A stretch of DNA of 64,000 nucleotides, taken from NCBI GenBank assembly GCA_916613615.1, contig OU744732.1, forward strand, positions 26,608,673-26,672,672. The letters run 5' to 3'. Each line of letters begins with the position of its first letter. Positions within the stretch are counted from its first letter, which is position 1. This DNA is from Steromphala cineraria (Eukaryota > Mollusca > Gastropoda > Trochida > Trochidae). This document shows positions 32,853 through 46,460 of the stretch, piece after piece. The notes beneath the pieces were generated by a model that saw nothing but the letters and a program-made list of their open reading frames with translations, was not told the origin of the DNA and made no database searches. A program made the position numbers and the translations under genes.

Positions 32853-35339
32853 GGGGGCGCAACCCGAATTTTTCTAAGTGATAAAAACAATTTTTTTTGG
32901 TGTTCTGGTCTTATTTAGGTGTATCATAGACAGAATTAAAGTTATTTTGAAGAAAAGTGAAGAAATAATGGAAATGCAGGACTTTGAAATTGTGCCACGC
33001 CCACTCGATTTGGGGACTTTTTGTAAAAAAGTTGGGCCACTCTAATAAAAACATCAATAATTGTTATATAATTTTTTTTGCATTTTTTAAGTATAAGGTC
33101 GTTATTAACCTACACATTTAAACTGAATTAATCATTCTTAGGTATGTTTCTATGTTTTCAGGACTTGTCAAACACCTCTGGGGTCTATAGAAAACGACTG
33201 AAACAAACAACATTTTGTTGAATAAAAGGCTTATTTATTGTCAAAAAACATGAAATTGAACTATAAGTTGTTGCCAACATGAATCTGACATTACATTTAT
33301 AGAATATACTCAGATAAAAAAAAATTAAATATTTTTTTAACTATAAATTTTAATTGGTGAAAATATCCCAAATTACATTTTCTCACAAAATAAGCATAAC
33401 AATCATTTCAAATTGTTTTCATAATCATATTTGATTGATAGCTCAAAAATACTTAAATCAATGTATGGATTTATCATCTTTTTTTTTTATTAAAAAAATA
33501 TAAAAAACCGTCTCACTTCATGTTAAATATGTTGATGTTCCAATGGTGTTAATTTCCGCAATATAAATTACAGGGAATCGTCATAAAGATAATATCATGT
33601 ACTCCAAAGAACACTGGCGGAAAAAAAGGATTATATCCAAGCAGTACCAACTAAACCTATCATAATCTTTATAAATATTTAAAGGAATAGAACCTATTAA
33701 AATAAGTTAAAAACACTAAAAATATTACAGTCAAAATGTCAAAATCATGTCAATGTAAAAAAATCAGTAGTCAGTTATACCCTTGTCAAGTTCCTGTAAA
33801 ATACATGGAATAGTATTTGAGATCGAGTGTTACAGATCGAGGCTATTCTGTTGCTGCAGGCTACCAACACCTGAGTCTTCAAAAGAATCTTCAACAGTAA
33901 ACTAACACACAATTATAACGTCCATATTTCAAGGACATTGACCATAATTATTTCCATATAGTAATCACACTTTTGACTGAATTACGAGCTTTAACATGAT
34001 ATAGAAAAACAGGGTCATAATTAAGTCTAAATTCATAATAAAACCTCCATGCATGTCCAAACAAAAAAAGAACAATATTCCAGCAATTCTTATCAAAATA
34101 AAAATATAGATAATTGAGCCATCAATTTCAGAAGGTTAATGAACAGACTTGACACAATATGCAATTTCTCCACAAAGACTTTTGTTTCAGAAAAGCGACA
34201 CACTTTAAGTGTTTCAATAAATTTCAATGAAAGGATCAAGATTGCAGTGAAAAGTTTCATCCAGGATTCACAGGATCTCATCTGACAAAGAGCAGCTATA
34301 AATGAAGAAGGATTTTTTTCCCAAGATTTCATGCATATTTTAAAAGAATCATCAGGGAAATGGGACAATATTCAGAATTGTCAGATATTGAAAAAATAAT
34401 CTGTATAAACATGTACATTTTTAAAATAAAACCTAACATGGAAGTACATTAACCTCTCAAATGGTTCAAGGCAATAAAAATTATAAAGGACACAAAAGGT
34501 CAAGGAAGAACTGAATAATCTGAAATATATATATAAAATACAATTTTTATGTTTATAATTAATGACTATGACTAGTTTATTTCTGTAAAAAACTTAACAA
34601 TTCACCTTTTGAATAAAATACATTTTTAATAAATTTGAATAAAATTTTAATTAAATTTAGAACATTGAGAAAGACAACTAAGTTATCATTCTAAGGGATT
34701 TTAGGAATCGATAAGGTTTTTCAAGTGAAACTATTTTTTTAACATTTTATTTATGTAAAATTACGCACTGTCAACAAGTAAAGACCGTAATTGGTAAATT
34801 TTCATTTTCAAAACAATTAAAAAGGAAATATTCAACACTGTTTGGCCTCCTAAAGTAGCTTTCTTTAAAGATTTTAAAGAAATTGTCAAAATCATTAAAC
34901 GTACAAGACAGAATCCGGCTTGTAATAAAAAGGGGCAAGGGAGGTAACTCTAAATTTTTCATATTTATATAACTTTTACAGTCTTTTTCAATACTTTGTC
35001 AATGTTTTAAAAATTGGGGAAAATGTGTTTTAGACTATAAAAAATATGAAGATTGCGATTATTGCATAATAATATTGACCTTGGCACTGGAAAGAACTTT
35101 TTCAAAAATGCCAATTTTCAATTAATTCGTTTTCCCGCTGAAAATTGCTTCGAAAAATATTTTATGTGAGAATCGTCATCAGCAATGTCTCTTGTCAGTG
35201 ACTGTGCAATTTTTTTTTCGAAAAACGTCACAGAAAGAAGTGTAAAACGGCGTAACAGAGCACCAGTGTTAGTGACCCCAGTTCGTGTTAGTTTCTAAAA
35301 TTAGCTACAGCAGCGCCCTCACTCGTGTGTTGCGGTCCC
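32853..35339. mobile_element. 2.49-kb TA-flanked insertion in unit III
   Basis: Absent from unit II, where the site reads GATTGATTATAAATGATCAG. The ends read TA-GGGGGCGCAAC and, inverted, TA-GGGACCGCAAC (short imperfect terminal repeat). The interior is very AT-rich with two minus frames (34,093-34,368 and 34,771-34,962) of no recognised family. Probably a non-autonomous DNA transposon. Confidence 0.65.
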
Positions 35340-35869
35340 TATATATAGGATAAGTCATGGCAGACTAGTCGTTTTAAGTTAAATAACCCTGTCAACACAT
35401 TACTCTGCATGTTTCATAATCAAGCTCTCAGTTTCACGATTCCGAAAGAAGTAATTTATCTTTATTAATTCATTAAGCTATATAATGCTATTTAGATACT
35501 GCTTATCTGTAATCAGATGATTTGTTTCTGTTTATCAGCTTTACAATGACCACATATTGAAAACAGACTTATCACACTCATGCCATGATATTTACTCTCC
35601 CAAGAGATGAGAGAAAATGCATAATGGATGTCGACTACACTCTTATTACACATATTATGCCCAATTCACATTAATGCAATTAAACAGAAAGCATTTCAGA
35701 TGCGCAGCATTAAGATAAGCGTTTTAAAAAGATTAGAAACAATACCATAGGCAATATTCATTGATGTTCGATTTCACTATCTCAGTAAGTGAATATCTTT
35801 GATACCATGTAGATATTGTGTACAAAATATCAAAAAATGATTATGAGACTTGGTACTTGGTAAAGGACT

Positions 35870-36000
35870 ATTTTAGGACAGAGTGGCCTGATAGAATCGG
35901 TCGCCAAGTAGTTGAAAACGAGCACCTAATTGTTCTTGTCTGAAACGTCATGTGCTCTCAACAAGATGGTGTTCTCTCTGACATTCCTGATATATTCAGG
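35870..36000 (-). other. Block R, copy b of unit III (interrupted)
   Basis: Reads EYIRNVRENTILLRAHDVSD then TAG, as in unit II. Beyond the stop the same frame stays open (VLVFNYLATDSIRPLCPKIV). Confidence 0.4.
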
Positions 36001-37521
36001 GAAAGTTTACAAGACACAAAAACTTTGAGGATACAATACACATCCCGATGTTATAAGTGACTTATTATTTGTACAAATCTTGAATGATAATTTTTTGTCC
36101 TGTCTATTATTTTATATCACTTAAATCTATACCTATAACTATGATAGATCGGATGAAACGATTCCAGCCACTATGTAAGCAACCAGACCCTGAAGGAACG
36201 ATAAGAAACACGAGGCCAGAAGAAGAGTGAGTTTAAAAAAATGTAACGGGCAGTGTATGTCACTGTGACAAGACATTATAAAACTTATATTTGATCACCC
36301 GTTCTCAAGATTTATGGCATTGCAAAGACTAAATGTCAGGAAAAATAATGGTTTAGAAAAGGGAGTTTAATGGCTTCATGATTTCAACAAATGTCAGGTG
36401 TACTTACGTCAATTTGAAATGCTGTCAAATCAAACTTCAATTCATGCTTTTGTCAAAAAAGATAAGGTCAAAATACTTAAAACACAATTTCTGAGATTTA
36501 AGTTTAGATAATTGCAATTTTTCGTCACAGTATGTATTCTTTCACAGAAACAGTAACAATGAAACTATTTGATAAACTAACTACAGAAGGGATGATACAA
36601 AAATAAATATGCGTGTATTGATTTTTAGAAAATATATAGAGCATTAATGTCTTACTTACTTTATAATAACTTCTTACCTGGGATTATTGGCAATGGAAAA
36701 AAACCTATGACAGGCATTTTAGTTTCATTCATCAGTTAAGTCCATGAAAATGTCAAGCGTTATAACAACAATTTCCATCATCCTTTCGATCCCTTGCTCC
36801 TTGATCTTTCTCCTCTCTCTTGAATGGGTAAACAAAGTCCAAGCTACATGTAGGAAAAAGAAAAGTTCATGATCAACAGCTCTACTTGCAAGAGGTTAAC
36901 ATATCAAGGAACAATCACCTACGAGAAATCTTCTATTCTCTCGATGAAAGCTTAAAGGAATCATGTAAATGAATTATATATGTAATACTATGATGAACTA
37001 ATGAGCATCCGAGTTAATGACATCCTTAATACTCGAGATAAATAAGTGAGTGATAGTGAATATCCAATACCACTATTAATTTCATATGCTTGTCTTTGAA
37101 CTAAGAGAGGAGTTATCAAAAACAATCATCCCAAAATACGAAATCATCGTTTGAAACGTTCAAATGAAAATTCATTTTCAACATAAAGTAGTATTTGACC
37201 CTGGGACAGCTAGGTGTAAGAGACGCTATCAATATGGCTGAAGACATAACCCCCTATCAGAAACAACAAGGTATTCTCTGACCTCACACTTCAACATCAA
37301 TTTCAATATTGTTTATAGACTGCCCTTTTCAACTCTTATTGCCATGGTTTCATCTTTGTTGGTCATATAATTTTTGAAAATGAGGTAGTTCTTTACTGCA
37401 GCAAAAAAACAGGGAAGTAAAGAATGCAACCTCTGTATATGGACAACTGTTTAAAAGATAATTTTCAAAACTTTAATTTTTTTTATTTTTATGTATAGTA
37501 TAAGTTGAAATATCATGATTT

Positions 37522-37712
37522 TTAGATTAAAGCCAAGAGCTCCCGTGTTGGGTTTAAATGTTTAATAGAATATGGGGATAACTTATAGGACTGTGTGGGT
37601 CTATAAAGCTGATTTGAATGGGTTACTAAGTAGTTGAGTGCCAGAATGGAAAGCTCTTCATCGGAAATGCCTTGTCCTCTCAAGTGCATGGGCTTTCGCT
37701 GACAGGTCTGGT
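37522..37712 (-). other. Block R, copy c of unit III (62 open codons)
   Basis: Longest block R frame that matches its unit II partner: QTCQRKPMHLRGQGISDEEL, SILALNYLVTHSNQLYRP and onward to TAA at 37,522. An indel shortens the unit II partner after about 43 codons. The acceptor-like TTTTGCTGAACAG precedes it. Confidence 0.45.
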
Positions 37713-39009
37713 CTGTTCAGCAAAAGGTTAAGAGGGCCACACTAATCTTGACAATAAGTGTGTCTAAAAGGGGCATTGACACTTTTATACAGAAAAATAT
37801 ATTGCTAGATATGTTTTACAATGAATAATGATTTAAAACAATATCTTATCTTATAGAACTTAAACGATTCAGCCACTACATGGCCTGTGAAATGAATTAA
37901 TATTCAATTTGAAGGTACACTTAAATTTATTATCAAAATTCAAATTTAAATGTAAAAAATTCACAATGATGCTTCAATCATAAACACGTACACGATATCA
38001 ATTCTTATGATATTATTTCAAGGCATGGGCAACTGTTTATAGTTATTACGCAATGAATTTCAGTAATAAATGAAAGCCAACAGTATCAATTTCATTATTG
38101 ACCTTTTTCATATTTTATTTGACAAATAAGTCATTAAAAAAACTCTTAACGAAGAATATCAGAGTTACCTGAGTTATATCATCTCTCACACAGTGGCAAG
38201 AATTATACAACTGATATAATTTGATAGATGACGTCTAATTCTCCTTTCATGTAAAAAGATTTCCAATTCATTCATTGCAGTTTGGCAAAGTAAAACATAT
38301 CAATTCACCGTTCATAAGGTATGAGGTTATACGTGTCACTGCGCACATGGAAATCGGCAGTTCGCACGAGTTGATTCTCTCTCGTGACATTGTGTTTTAC
38401 TCTTTCATTGTTTTACAAGGTTTCACCTGAAATCATTTGTAGGACTTCAATATATGATACAATGGTTCGATTGTATCCAATTAGGTTTACACATATAAGG
38501 TTTCTAGGAAATATAAAACATCGACTACATTTTGGCAGATATGGCAACGTTCAGTTCTTAAGGCATGATATTTTCCAGGTCGATTGTCAAAGATAACAAT
38601 GTTTTATCGAACATTTGATATAACTTGATGATGTGCAATTTCACAACCTCAGTAATAATCTGTGCAAGTCATTCATTGCTGTTTTGCAATTATAGTGATA
38701 AGTACATTGTAGTCATGGAAATGTGCTTCATCTGTGTTCTTTTCCATAGACATTTACAGTTCATTCTATCTTGAAATTGAAGTGTGGACCCTCTGTTATT
38801 ACATCGAAAGGTTTCCTAAAATGTTAAAACAATGTTATGTTACAATACATGATTGACTGAATGTGTCACTAAGAGAGAGGCTATGTTTATGGGTTTACAA
38901 TCTTCTACGTAGTAGACAATAATCAGATTTACGATACATAAGTGGACAGAAACGGCATCTCTTTAGACACTTCATTCCTTAATGTATGAAATACGCTTAT
39001 GGACACCAA

Positions 39010-39165
39010 TAATGGGATGATAAAGAAAGTGTGATGGAATCTTTAGAGCTATAAAATCCCTGTATAAGTAGTTAAGTGTGGGAACTAAGGATGTGTTCCA
39101 TGGATGCGTCATGCCTAGTAAATGTCTTCTACGTAGCGTGGGAATGAGGAGATCGAATCATCGTG
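39010..39165 (-). other. Block R, copy d of unit III
   Basis: Minus frame keeps WNTSLVPTLNYLYRDFI but loses the hydrophobic tail seen at 25.8 kb. A 61-codon plus frame (39,078-39,263) overlaps it. Confidence 0.35.
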
Positions 39166-40430
39166 TCAGCTCACTCTATCTATTGCATGAAAATGACAAA
39201 ACGTCACACAAATGCATGTTACAATTTACCAGTAAACATATCCAAATGACAAATGATAAATAAACACACTTAAATAGATGCGTGCTTTGGAAATAATTTT
39301 ATGTTTTCGATAATCAAATGAACCTACTAAAACTCTCTTTCTCCCTATTTTAAACCTAGCAAATTATAAGTTGGTAACTATGCTAAAATTGGCAACCCAT
39401 GTGGGGGAAAAGTGAGTGAAGTGAAGCTTTAAATGCATTTCAATCATAAATACCAAGAATGTCGCAACAACGAAGACCATAAGACCTCTGCTTTGATACA
39501 AGAAATCAGTGCTAAGACAAACAACTGCTTCTCAGTTTTTATTTCATCAGAGTATTTGTAGTCACACTGGTACCATTACCATTTGTAAAAAGTGGCTTCA
39601 TGTTGTGAGCGAGGAACATTAACGCGGATAACCTGCCATCTGAAGAATAATTGAAGCATCATTAGCTGATTAGGCCTACAGATGCTTTCTTAAACAAGAA
39701 AAGGGAGCACATTGTGAACATTGTGATACATGCATTTCTCCTCTGAATATTGATTTAGTCTCTAATTGTTCTAAGACATTAATGATCATAAGTCACTAAA
39801 ATGCTACAGCAATTTTGCGAAGGTACATTTCTAAACCCTTACATGTATACCCTGAAATCTATGCTCTTTTGATCCTACACTAACTTACTTATGGTTATAA
39901 TTTATTTATTGTATAAAAAGTTGCCTTTAAATGATGACAACCATATATTTGTTCTTGCAAATAGTGTGAATGTGGGTTTACCAAAAAAATATATATTTTT
40001 CATTTTATTAATAAAACAGCACGAATTTAACTGCAACTTACTCTTCCTTTAAATCAATGAAAAACAGATAAAAATGTAAAACAAATTTACAGAAGTCATT
40101 TGGACTATCGCTTCAACAATGTTTTACTTCCAGCTCACATGTTTGCTGGTATCAATATCTGATGAAGAATACACGGTATCCCTCCTTAAATATTCATAAA
40201 CCAGATCAATAACTTTGTTGGTTTGTGATTAGCCTGCCGTCTTTGTTGAAATATTACTTTCCGGAGTTTGATATGCCACTATAAATCCCCAAAACACTAC
40301 AAAAGTCTTGTAAATAACAGGAACGTGGATGTTGGATGTCAGAATTGAAAACAATCTAGCTCTGAAAGGATTGGTTTACAATTGTAATGTTAATCATTTT
40401 CATATAAATCAAAATAACCTTCTGCAATTC

Positions 40431-41137
40431 AGGTACAGACTGTCACTTTCGTTCAGAATAGTTTCATTGTGTTTCAAAGTTCAAAGCTTCAAAGTGTTTT
40501 TGAGTTTAAGCGAAAAAAGTAACTAGCATATGTTTTTTATGTTCGTTGATAGCTTCAACGCGTCTTACCTGAAAACAAAGAAAAAGAAGACACAAATGTC
40601 AATGAAACATTAAATATCCTGTTTGATTAAAATGTGATAAAAGCAGTGAAATCTAAATACATAATTATTTTTGTTGTATGCAAGAATCAATTGATTTCTA
40701 ATGAACGTTTATTTCAAATAGACACTGAGTTCAAAGAAAATCATAAATGTGATAATTTTGTTAAATGTTAAAATGTTTACCACAATATTGGTTATGCTAA
40801 CTAGATATTTTTTTGACTAATGAATAAAAATTATCTTTTAATTTTATTTAAAAATTAATGAATATTATCTGACAATCTCTCGGATCAGTTCATGATATAT
40901 TGATATGAATTATAAAAAGAAAGAAATAAACAAAGATACATATGTATTTATCATTCTTGCTAGTCAACCGGCATACTATAGCACAAAAAAGTCATGATAT
41001 TATTATCACACTAATAATATGACCAAATAACAAAATTATCTTCAAATAAGATTGAGATAAGATAATATTTGCAATATGATTTAAGAATACGGATATGATA
41101 TGTGATCTTTATATTAGGTGTGATATCATATATAGTT
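40431..41137. other. No supported gene
   Basis: AT-rich spacer between unit III and the foldback. Confidence 0.5.
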
Positions 41138-41281
41138 GATATTATATGAGTGTCCATGACATTCTATGTTAAAGTCACGAGTGGCTAAATATTAGTATTT
41201 CCCGAGCAAGAGCGAGGGATATACTGATATTTAGGCACGAGTGTCGTAAACATAGTATGTCATGAGCACGAATATGATATT
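41138..41281. repeat. 144-bp palindrome with GAGCAAGAGCGAG loop
   Basis: CATGACATTCTATGTT at the left pairs with AACATAGTATGTCATG at the right, CACGAGTG occurs in both arms, and the loop is GAGCAAGAGCGAG. Similar in size and loop character to the one at 3694-3837. Confidence 0.85.
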
Positions 41282-42000
41282 CTGTTTATTACCGAAGTCC
41301 GAGAATTAAATAAAGTACTCAAAACATAGTTCTCAAGGATAGGCAACCTAGCCACCGCCGGCACGTATAGATTGTGATGTCATACATGAACCGTGACATC
41401 AAATCATTGTCTATAAGGTGACGTCACAATGAAAACTCTAATAATATCTCTCGTGATAATGCAAATCTGGATTTTTGTTAGAATATATCTTCTTGAAATT
41501 TAACATTATGCAACAAACTTCAAGCATTCTGACAAAAAAACTCTTACATTTAAAAATAACACGAACTTAATTTTTTCTCATGTCTCGTAACAAATCGATA
41601 TTAAAGTATTTAACTTTTAATTTTCAAATTTCACACTCATTTGTGCATAATTTCGTTAACTGACTTTAATGTTAACCTGTACTGTTAGCTGTACCCATGC
41701 AGATAAATACAGTTCTACGTTTTCGGAATTCATCAAAGTCTTCTGAAAAGCCTTGATAATCAAGTGTTGCATTTTTTTCTCTCTTATACCGGGTTGTCAA
41801 TACATTTCATGACTGATCACAACGCTAGTTACTTTGATGGAATAATGTTGAAGATTATTTGATAATATATTCCATTATTTGACATAAACTCTTTAAATTT
41901 TATTTGTTAAGAAATGTGTTCACTTGATTTAAAAAAAAGCTTGACAGAGAAACAGTTTGTTGAAATGACAAACAAACAGAAGAAGACAAACTAAAGATTG
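41282..42000. other. No supported gene
   Basis: No repeats or frames of note. Confidence 0.4.
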
Positions 42001-42894
42001 ATGAAACATAAAACCAGAGGAATAAAAGGTTATTTTAAGCAAGCACACAGTACATGTCACTGTGACAAGGTATGGTGTAACTTGATCATCCTTCATCAAA
42101 ATTTACCTCAAGGCAAAACAAAATATGACCAGCAGATTGATATATTTTAGAGTTTGGATTAAATGCTTTCCTCTGATTCATCTTTATAAATGTCAAACAT
42201 AGTTTTGTAAATGTGAAATGCTATCAGATTAAATATCAAATCAAGCTCTTATTGAAATGAAACATATTTTTAATTTAAGGCATAAATAAGAACAATCATA
42301 TTTATTATGCTTATGTTTTAAGTATTACTTACAAGAACTACTTGAATGCTAATTAAAACTAAATATAATTTTTATCAGCTTTTGAATTTAACACGTTCAT
42401 TCGTATGATCCAAAGTAACGAGAAATAGAGAGTTTGAATTGAAACAACATTGAATAAAATACGCAGGTGTGTTAAACTAACTTTTGAACAACTTTCTCTA
42501 AAAGAATCTTGTCAATGCAAAACCAAAGAGTCGAGAGAAAAAAGTGGTATTGATTTTTTGATTCTCCATAGGATTTAATCATGAAAATATCAAGTGCCCT
42601 TACATTATAATAGAAAATACCAAGTTTTATGTCAAGACATATCTTGTTTTCATGAAAAGTTCAAAACCGACATTAAACTTACACTGGGTAATAATTTTGT
42701 CATGTCATGTCTGTACAATGTAAGGGGCGACTTTATATCAAATAAAACCAGAAATCATTTTTAGAACAGCGTTCAAATAGTCATGATTTTCCTTACATTT
42801 TTAGGTTACATCATTTTGATTATTAGTTAAAAGAAACATGATATAGATACCAATACATTGTGGTGAAAATGCCCTAAAGAATAGTTAGATTCAT

Positions 42895-43040
42895 GTTATG
42901 GACTGTGTGGGTCTATAAAACTGATTGAATGAGTTACTGAGTAGTTTAGCGTGGGAAGGAAAACTCTTTCGTCAGAAAGGTTTAACTCTATCAATTACTG
43001 GGGTATCTTCACGTTATTGTGTGTCCAGTAAAAAGGTTTT
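42895..43040 (-). other. Block R, copy c of unit IV
   Basis: Minus frame reads NLSDERVFLPTLNYSVTHSI, clearly the counterpart of ISDEELSILALNYLVTHS, but upstream codons contain stops. Confidence 0.35.
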
Positions 43041-44784
43041 AGAGAGTCACACTAATTTTGACAATAACTGTTTCTGAACACAGGCAGTCATTTGCGTCTT
43101 TCGTGAGTACCAAGTGTAGGGTACTGGAGAAGAATGTTGATGATTCATTTCTTTTTCTAATAATGAATGATGAGGATCGTAATGAATAAATGATAAATGT
43201 CAATATGGCGACCAAAATGTTTTTGACCATTGTGTAGTTTCAGCACAAAAACAATACTTATTTCCATGGTATGTTTAGACATAGTTGTATAAAAATACAA
43301 TATGGAAAAGTGTTTTGAAATATTAATCAGCAGAAGTATTTTTAAAAAAACAAGTTCGAATTCCTTTCATTTTAAAAATTTAACACAATAGGAGAGTAGA
43401 AAGAATGGTCAGGCAGAGTTGTATTGTCTATATCAAACCCACATACTACAAATGATACAGCGCTATACAGCTGCTGCCTGTGGCAGGCACGATCTTTTAA
43501 ATGCACAAACCAAATTAAAGCTACCATATGAGTAGTGCAAGACAACTGAACGATTCAAAACCGACACCCCAAGTACACTACTCTACCTTCACCATCACCA
43601 TATCATATATGGTCTACTTATCAGCATTATTTTCAAATAATAGTTACTTTCTTTGTCGTTTAGTGATAAACTCGAAAACTCTGTAGAATGGCCTTGTTTT
43701 TATAATTTAAACATAGAAAAAAAACAAAATGAAACAACATATTAAAGAATCCTTCTGAGCACTGGCTTTGTTTCTGGCAATTACCCCAGTATCTATCTAA
43801 AATATTACAGTTACAGTTTCAAGTGTTGTTATGAATGCAACGCACATTTTCTCATCGACACATTTTGGTTGCTTTTAACAAGGCCTTGATGCTCATTTTC
43901 TTTCAACCGTTCACATTGTTTTACATTTTTGAGTTCATTCAAATCTGAATTACAAATACCTGTGATCATAACTGTTGCTATTCATGTTTGTATTTCATTT
44001 TCTACACTGTCACTGCACTGACGAACATGGGCAGTTAACAAGGACTTATACTCCTGTTTCAATTCAAAAGATGATATTAACTGTTTTGAAAGCTATGGTC
44101 ATGAATAGTTCTTTATCCACTGTATTGTCAGGGAAGATAATTGTCTATGTTAACATCATATCAGAACAAACTTATATATGATATCATGCACTACAAGGAT
44201 ATATCCATTGACCTGTCATAAATTGTTTCCCTTCGTAAAGAATATGTAAAGAAACATCTTGTCTTCTCAATAACACTACATATCCTGTCATCTGTCAACT
44301 ATTGAGATTAACGAAGTACATAAGAGTTTTGACTAATGACTATTAATACAGTCCTATTGAATAATTTTGTCATTCAAAATTTCAATCTAAGCAAAATTAA
44401 CAATGGTCAGATTGAAGGTGTTATTACCATAGATTAATAATACCACTTGATATTAGTTTGGATGTATCTAAAACCAGATAAAATGAATAGTTTGGTTATT
44501 TATTTGTCTTTATACTCAAGAAAATTTAGATTACATAGACGTTACAGTCAAAACTTAATCAAAGATATTTGTGTATCATATGTGTTCCCCTTTTCATTGA
44601 TGGACCCATTTACTGCCAAAGTCATTCAGTGTTGATAAATTCTCAAAGATGAGGCTTTCACATTTACACTGTTTACTTTTTCGTCTGTTGCAATTGGTAT
44701 TTTTTTGTACATATTCACAATGACTGATATATATGAGATGATGCAAGAAGGTTGGTAACAATGTTAACGTTTACACTTTCAGAA

Positions 44785-45034
44785 GAATGTTAACGAAATA
44801 CCGTATTCAAAGTCATGAACTTTCTTTGCATAAGAATTGTCTTGGTCAATTTGTATTGAAAATTTTGAATGGAATATTTCCAATTTTACTTTTAACAGCT
44901 ATAATAAGTCCTTATTTGTGTCATGATAGTGGTGATTTAACTCTGATCATAAGTTCTCTTAATTTCAGGATAAATACTTTTGTAAAACTAGTAGCAATGT
45001 CATTTTTTGTAGAGTATGGCAATAGACTCCCATA
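44785..45034 (+). CDS. Exon-like frame with weak TNF-like C-terminal pattern
   Basis: After an acceptor (AACGTTTACACTTTCAG, ending about 44,782) the frame is open to TAA at about 45,035. Its end reads SGDLTLIISSLNFRIN then VAMSFFVEYGN, resembling the GDxLxVxVS..(F)FGxY tail of TNF-family ligands. The match is short and the upstream residues do not fit. The copy in unit V carries a MITE inside this segment (55,719-55,892). Confidence 0.25.
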
Positions 45035-45374
45035 ACTATGAACGGTGTTTGTTAGAAAGAACTTCACAAAATATTATCATTGTGTTAAATGTCAAGTCAG
45101 TTACAAGATACCACATTCAAACCAACTTTTAAAGTTCTGTAATATCATATTAAATGCTGTTTTGATGGGTTTTTGTAAGTTTCTTTGTTTCTATTGAAGT
45201 TTATTGGGTGATACGAGTGTGTTCATTACACTGTTTGGTTTCCCGTTAAAACAACTTTGTCTGAAAATTGATTGTTAGGTTGAATCTATACAAAAATGTT
45301 ATGGAGTTTATTACTATCACTGGCACCACTGTCCCCAAAATTGTGACTGTGAGTCAATTTAACCTTTAAAGATG

Positions 45375-45530
45375 AGATAAGCAGAGAAATATCATTAATG
45401 AGATGAATAAGAACAAAGTGGTCCGAGGTTCTAATGGAATTACTGATAAGTAGCGAAGTTTGGGAACTAAGGGTATGTTCATTGGATACGTCATGCTTGG
45501 TTAGTGGTTCTTCTTGGCATGGCATGGCGT
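45375..45530 (-). other. Block R, copy d of unit IV
   Basis: Within a 79-codon minus frame (45,286-45,525): CQEEPLTKHDVSNEHTLSS, QTSLLISNSIRTSDHF. HDVSN matches HDVSD of copies b. The copy in V is broken by stops. Confidence 0.4.
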
Positions 45531-46460
45531 TGATAGAATTGAAAACGTACGTTCACTCACGTTATTGCATGATTATTACATCATGAAAAATGACCATTTA
45601 AAGTTACAAATGGAGCATGGTCGTTGGTTTGTCGGTTTATTTCTTTAGCTGGATATGGTTCAGGTTCATGGTTAATGCCAAACACAAATGTTATTTGTAA
45701 ACGGTAATATCGACCATTTGGAAAATGTAAGTTGGTTATAACGAAAACAAGTGAAAAGCGAGGAGAGCTCACATACCCCGGTATCACGATTCATGTCAAA
45801 TGAAAATGTTATTTGGAAACGTGAATATCAACAATTTTTGAAATTGTAAGTTGGTTGTAAATGTTAGTTGAAATTGAGAATTTTTCAAAAATAAAGTGAG
45901 TGAAGGAAAGCCTAAACGACAAGTTTAAAATAATTACCCATTATGTTTCAAGAAGTAAGACAATATGACCATTTTCTCTTAAAAAAAGACAAAGAACATA
46001 TTATAAGTTAAACTTTCACCAGAGTATTTGCACAAGAAAATCAACATAAATGAGGATTACCTGCCAACTGAAGCATTATTAGCAATTTATCATTTGCAAA
46101 TGTAAAGCAGGCAATTTGTTTTCCACTTCTACTTTTTACATGTCACATGTTAACCAATATATCAACTTAGTTTAGCAGATACCGACAACAGATGAAAAAG
46201 GTACACTTGGTCCTCAATGTTCAATGCCATGTTCATAAACAAAGTCAAAAACTTCAGGGTTGTCTTTAGACTGTCGTCCTTGTTGAAAAGTTACTTCCTG
46301 AAACGTGATATTCCAGTATAATTCACCAAAACAGTAAAAGAACCTTGCAAATAACAGGAACGGGGTTGTCAGTTGTAAGAATTGAAAACAATCAAGCTCT
46401 TAAAAGATTGTTTTACGAATGTAATGTTTAATCAATTTCAAATAAATCACAGAAACCCTC

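Larger units (their letters stand above)
31860..40430. repeat. Repeat unit III (8.6 kb with insertion)
   Basis: Direct copy of unit II in the same order, with blocks R a-d at 31.99, 35.94, 37.65 and 39.09 kb and an inserted element at 32,853-35,339. Confidence 0.85.
42000..46460. repeat. Repeat unit IV (diverged)
   Basis: Collinear with unit II from about 22.96 kb to 26.75 kb, e.g. GTCACTGTGACAAGG..TGATCATC, block R c at 42.9 kb and d at 45.4 kb, and GGAACG..GTTGTCAG near 46.35 kb. More diverged than II is from III. Confidence 0.7.

Noticed and set aside
32853..35339. Minus frames 34,093-34,368 and 34,771-34,962 as transposase exons
   Set aside because: No catalytic motif or similarity to any family I can recognise; AT-rich composition alone explains them.
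24239..39165. Notch-pathway (GTGGGAA) or NK-type (TTAAGTG) binding sites in block R
   Set aside because: Words of 7 bases are expected by chance at this density and are present in only some copies; mentioned only as part of the block R finding.
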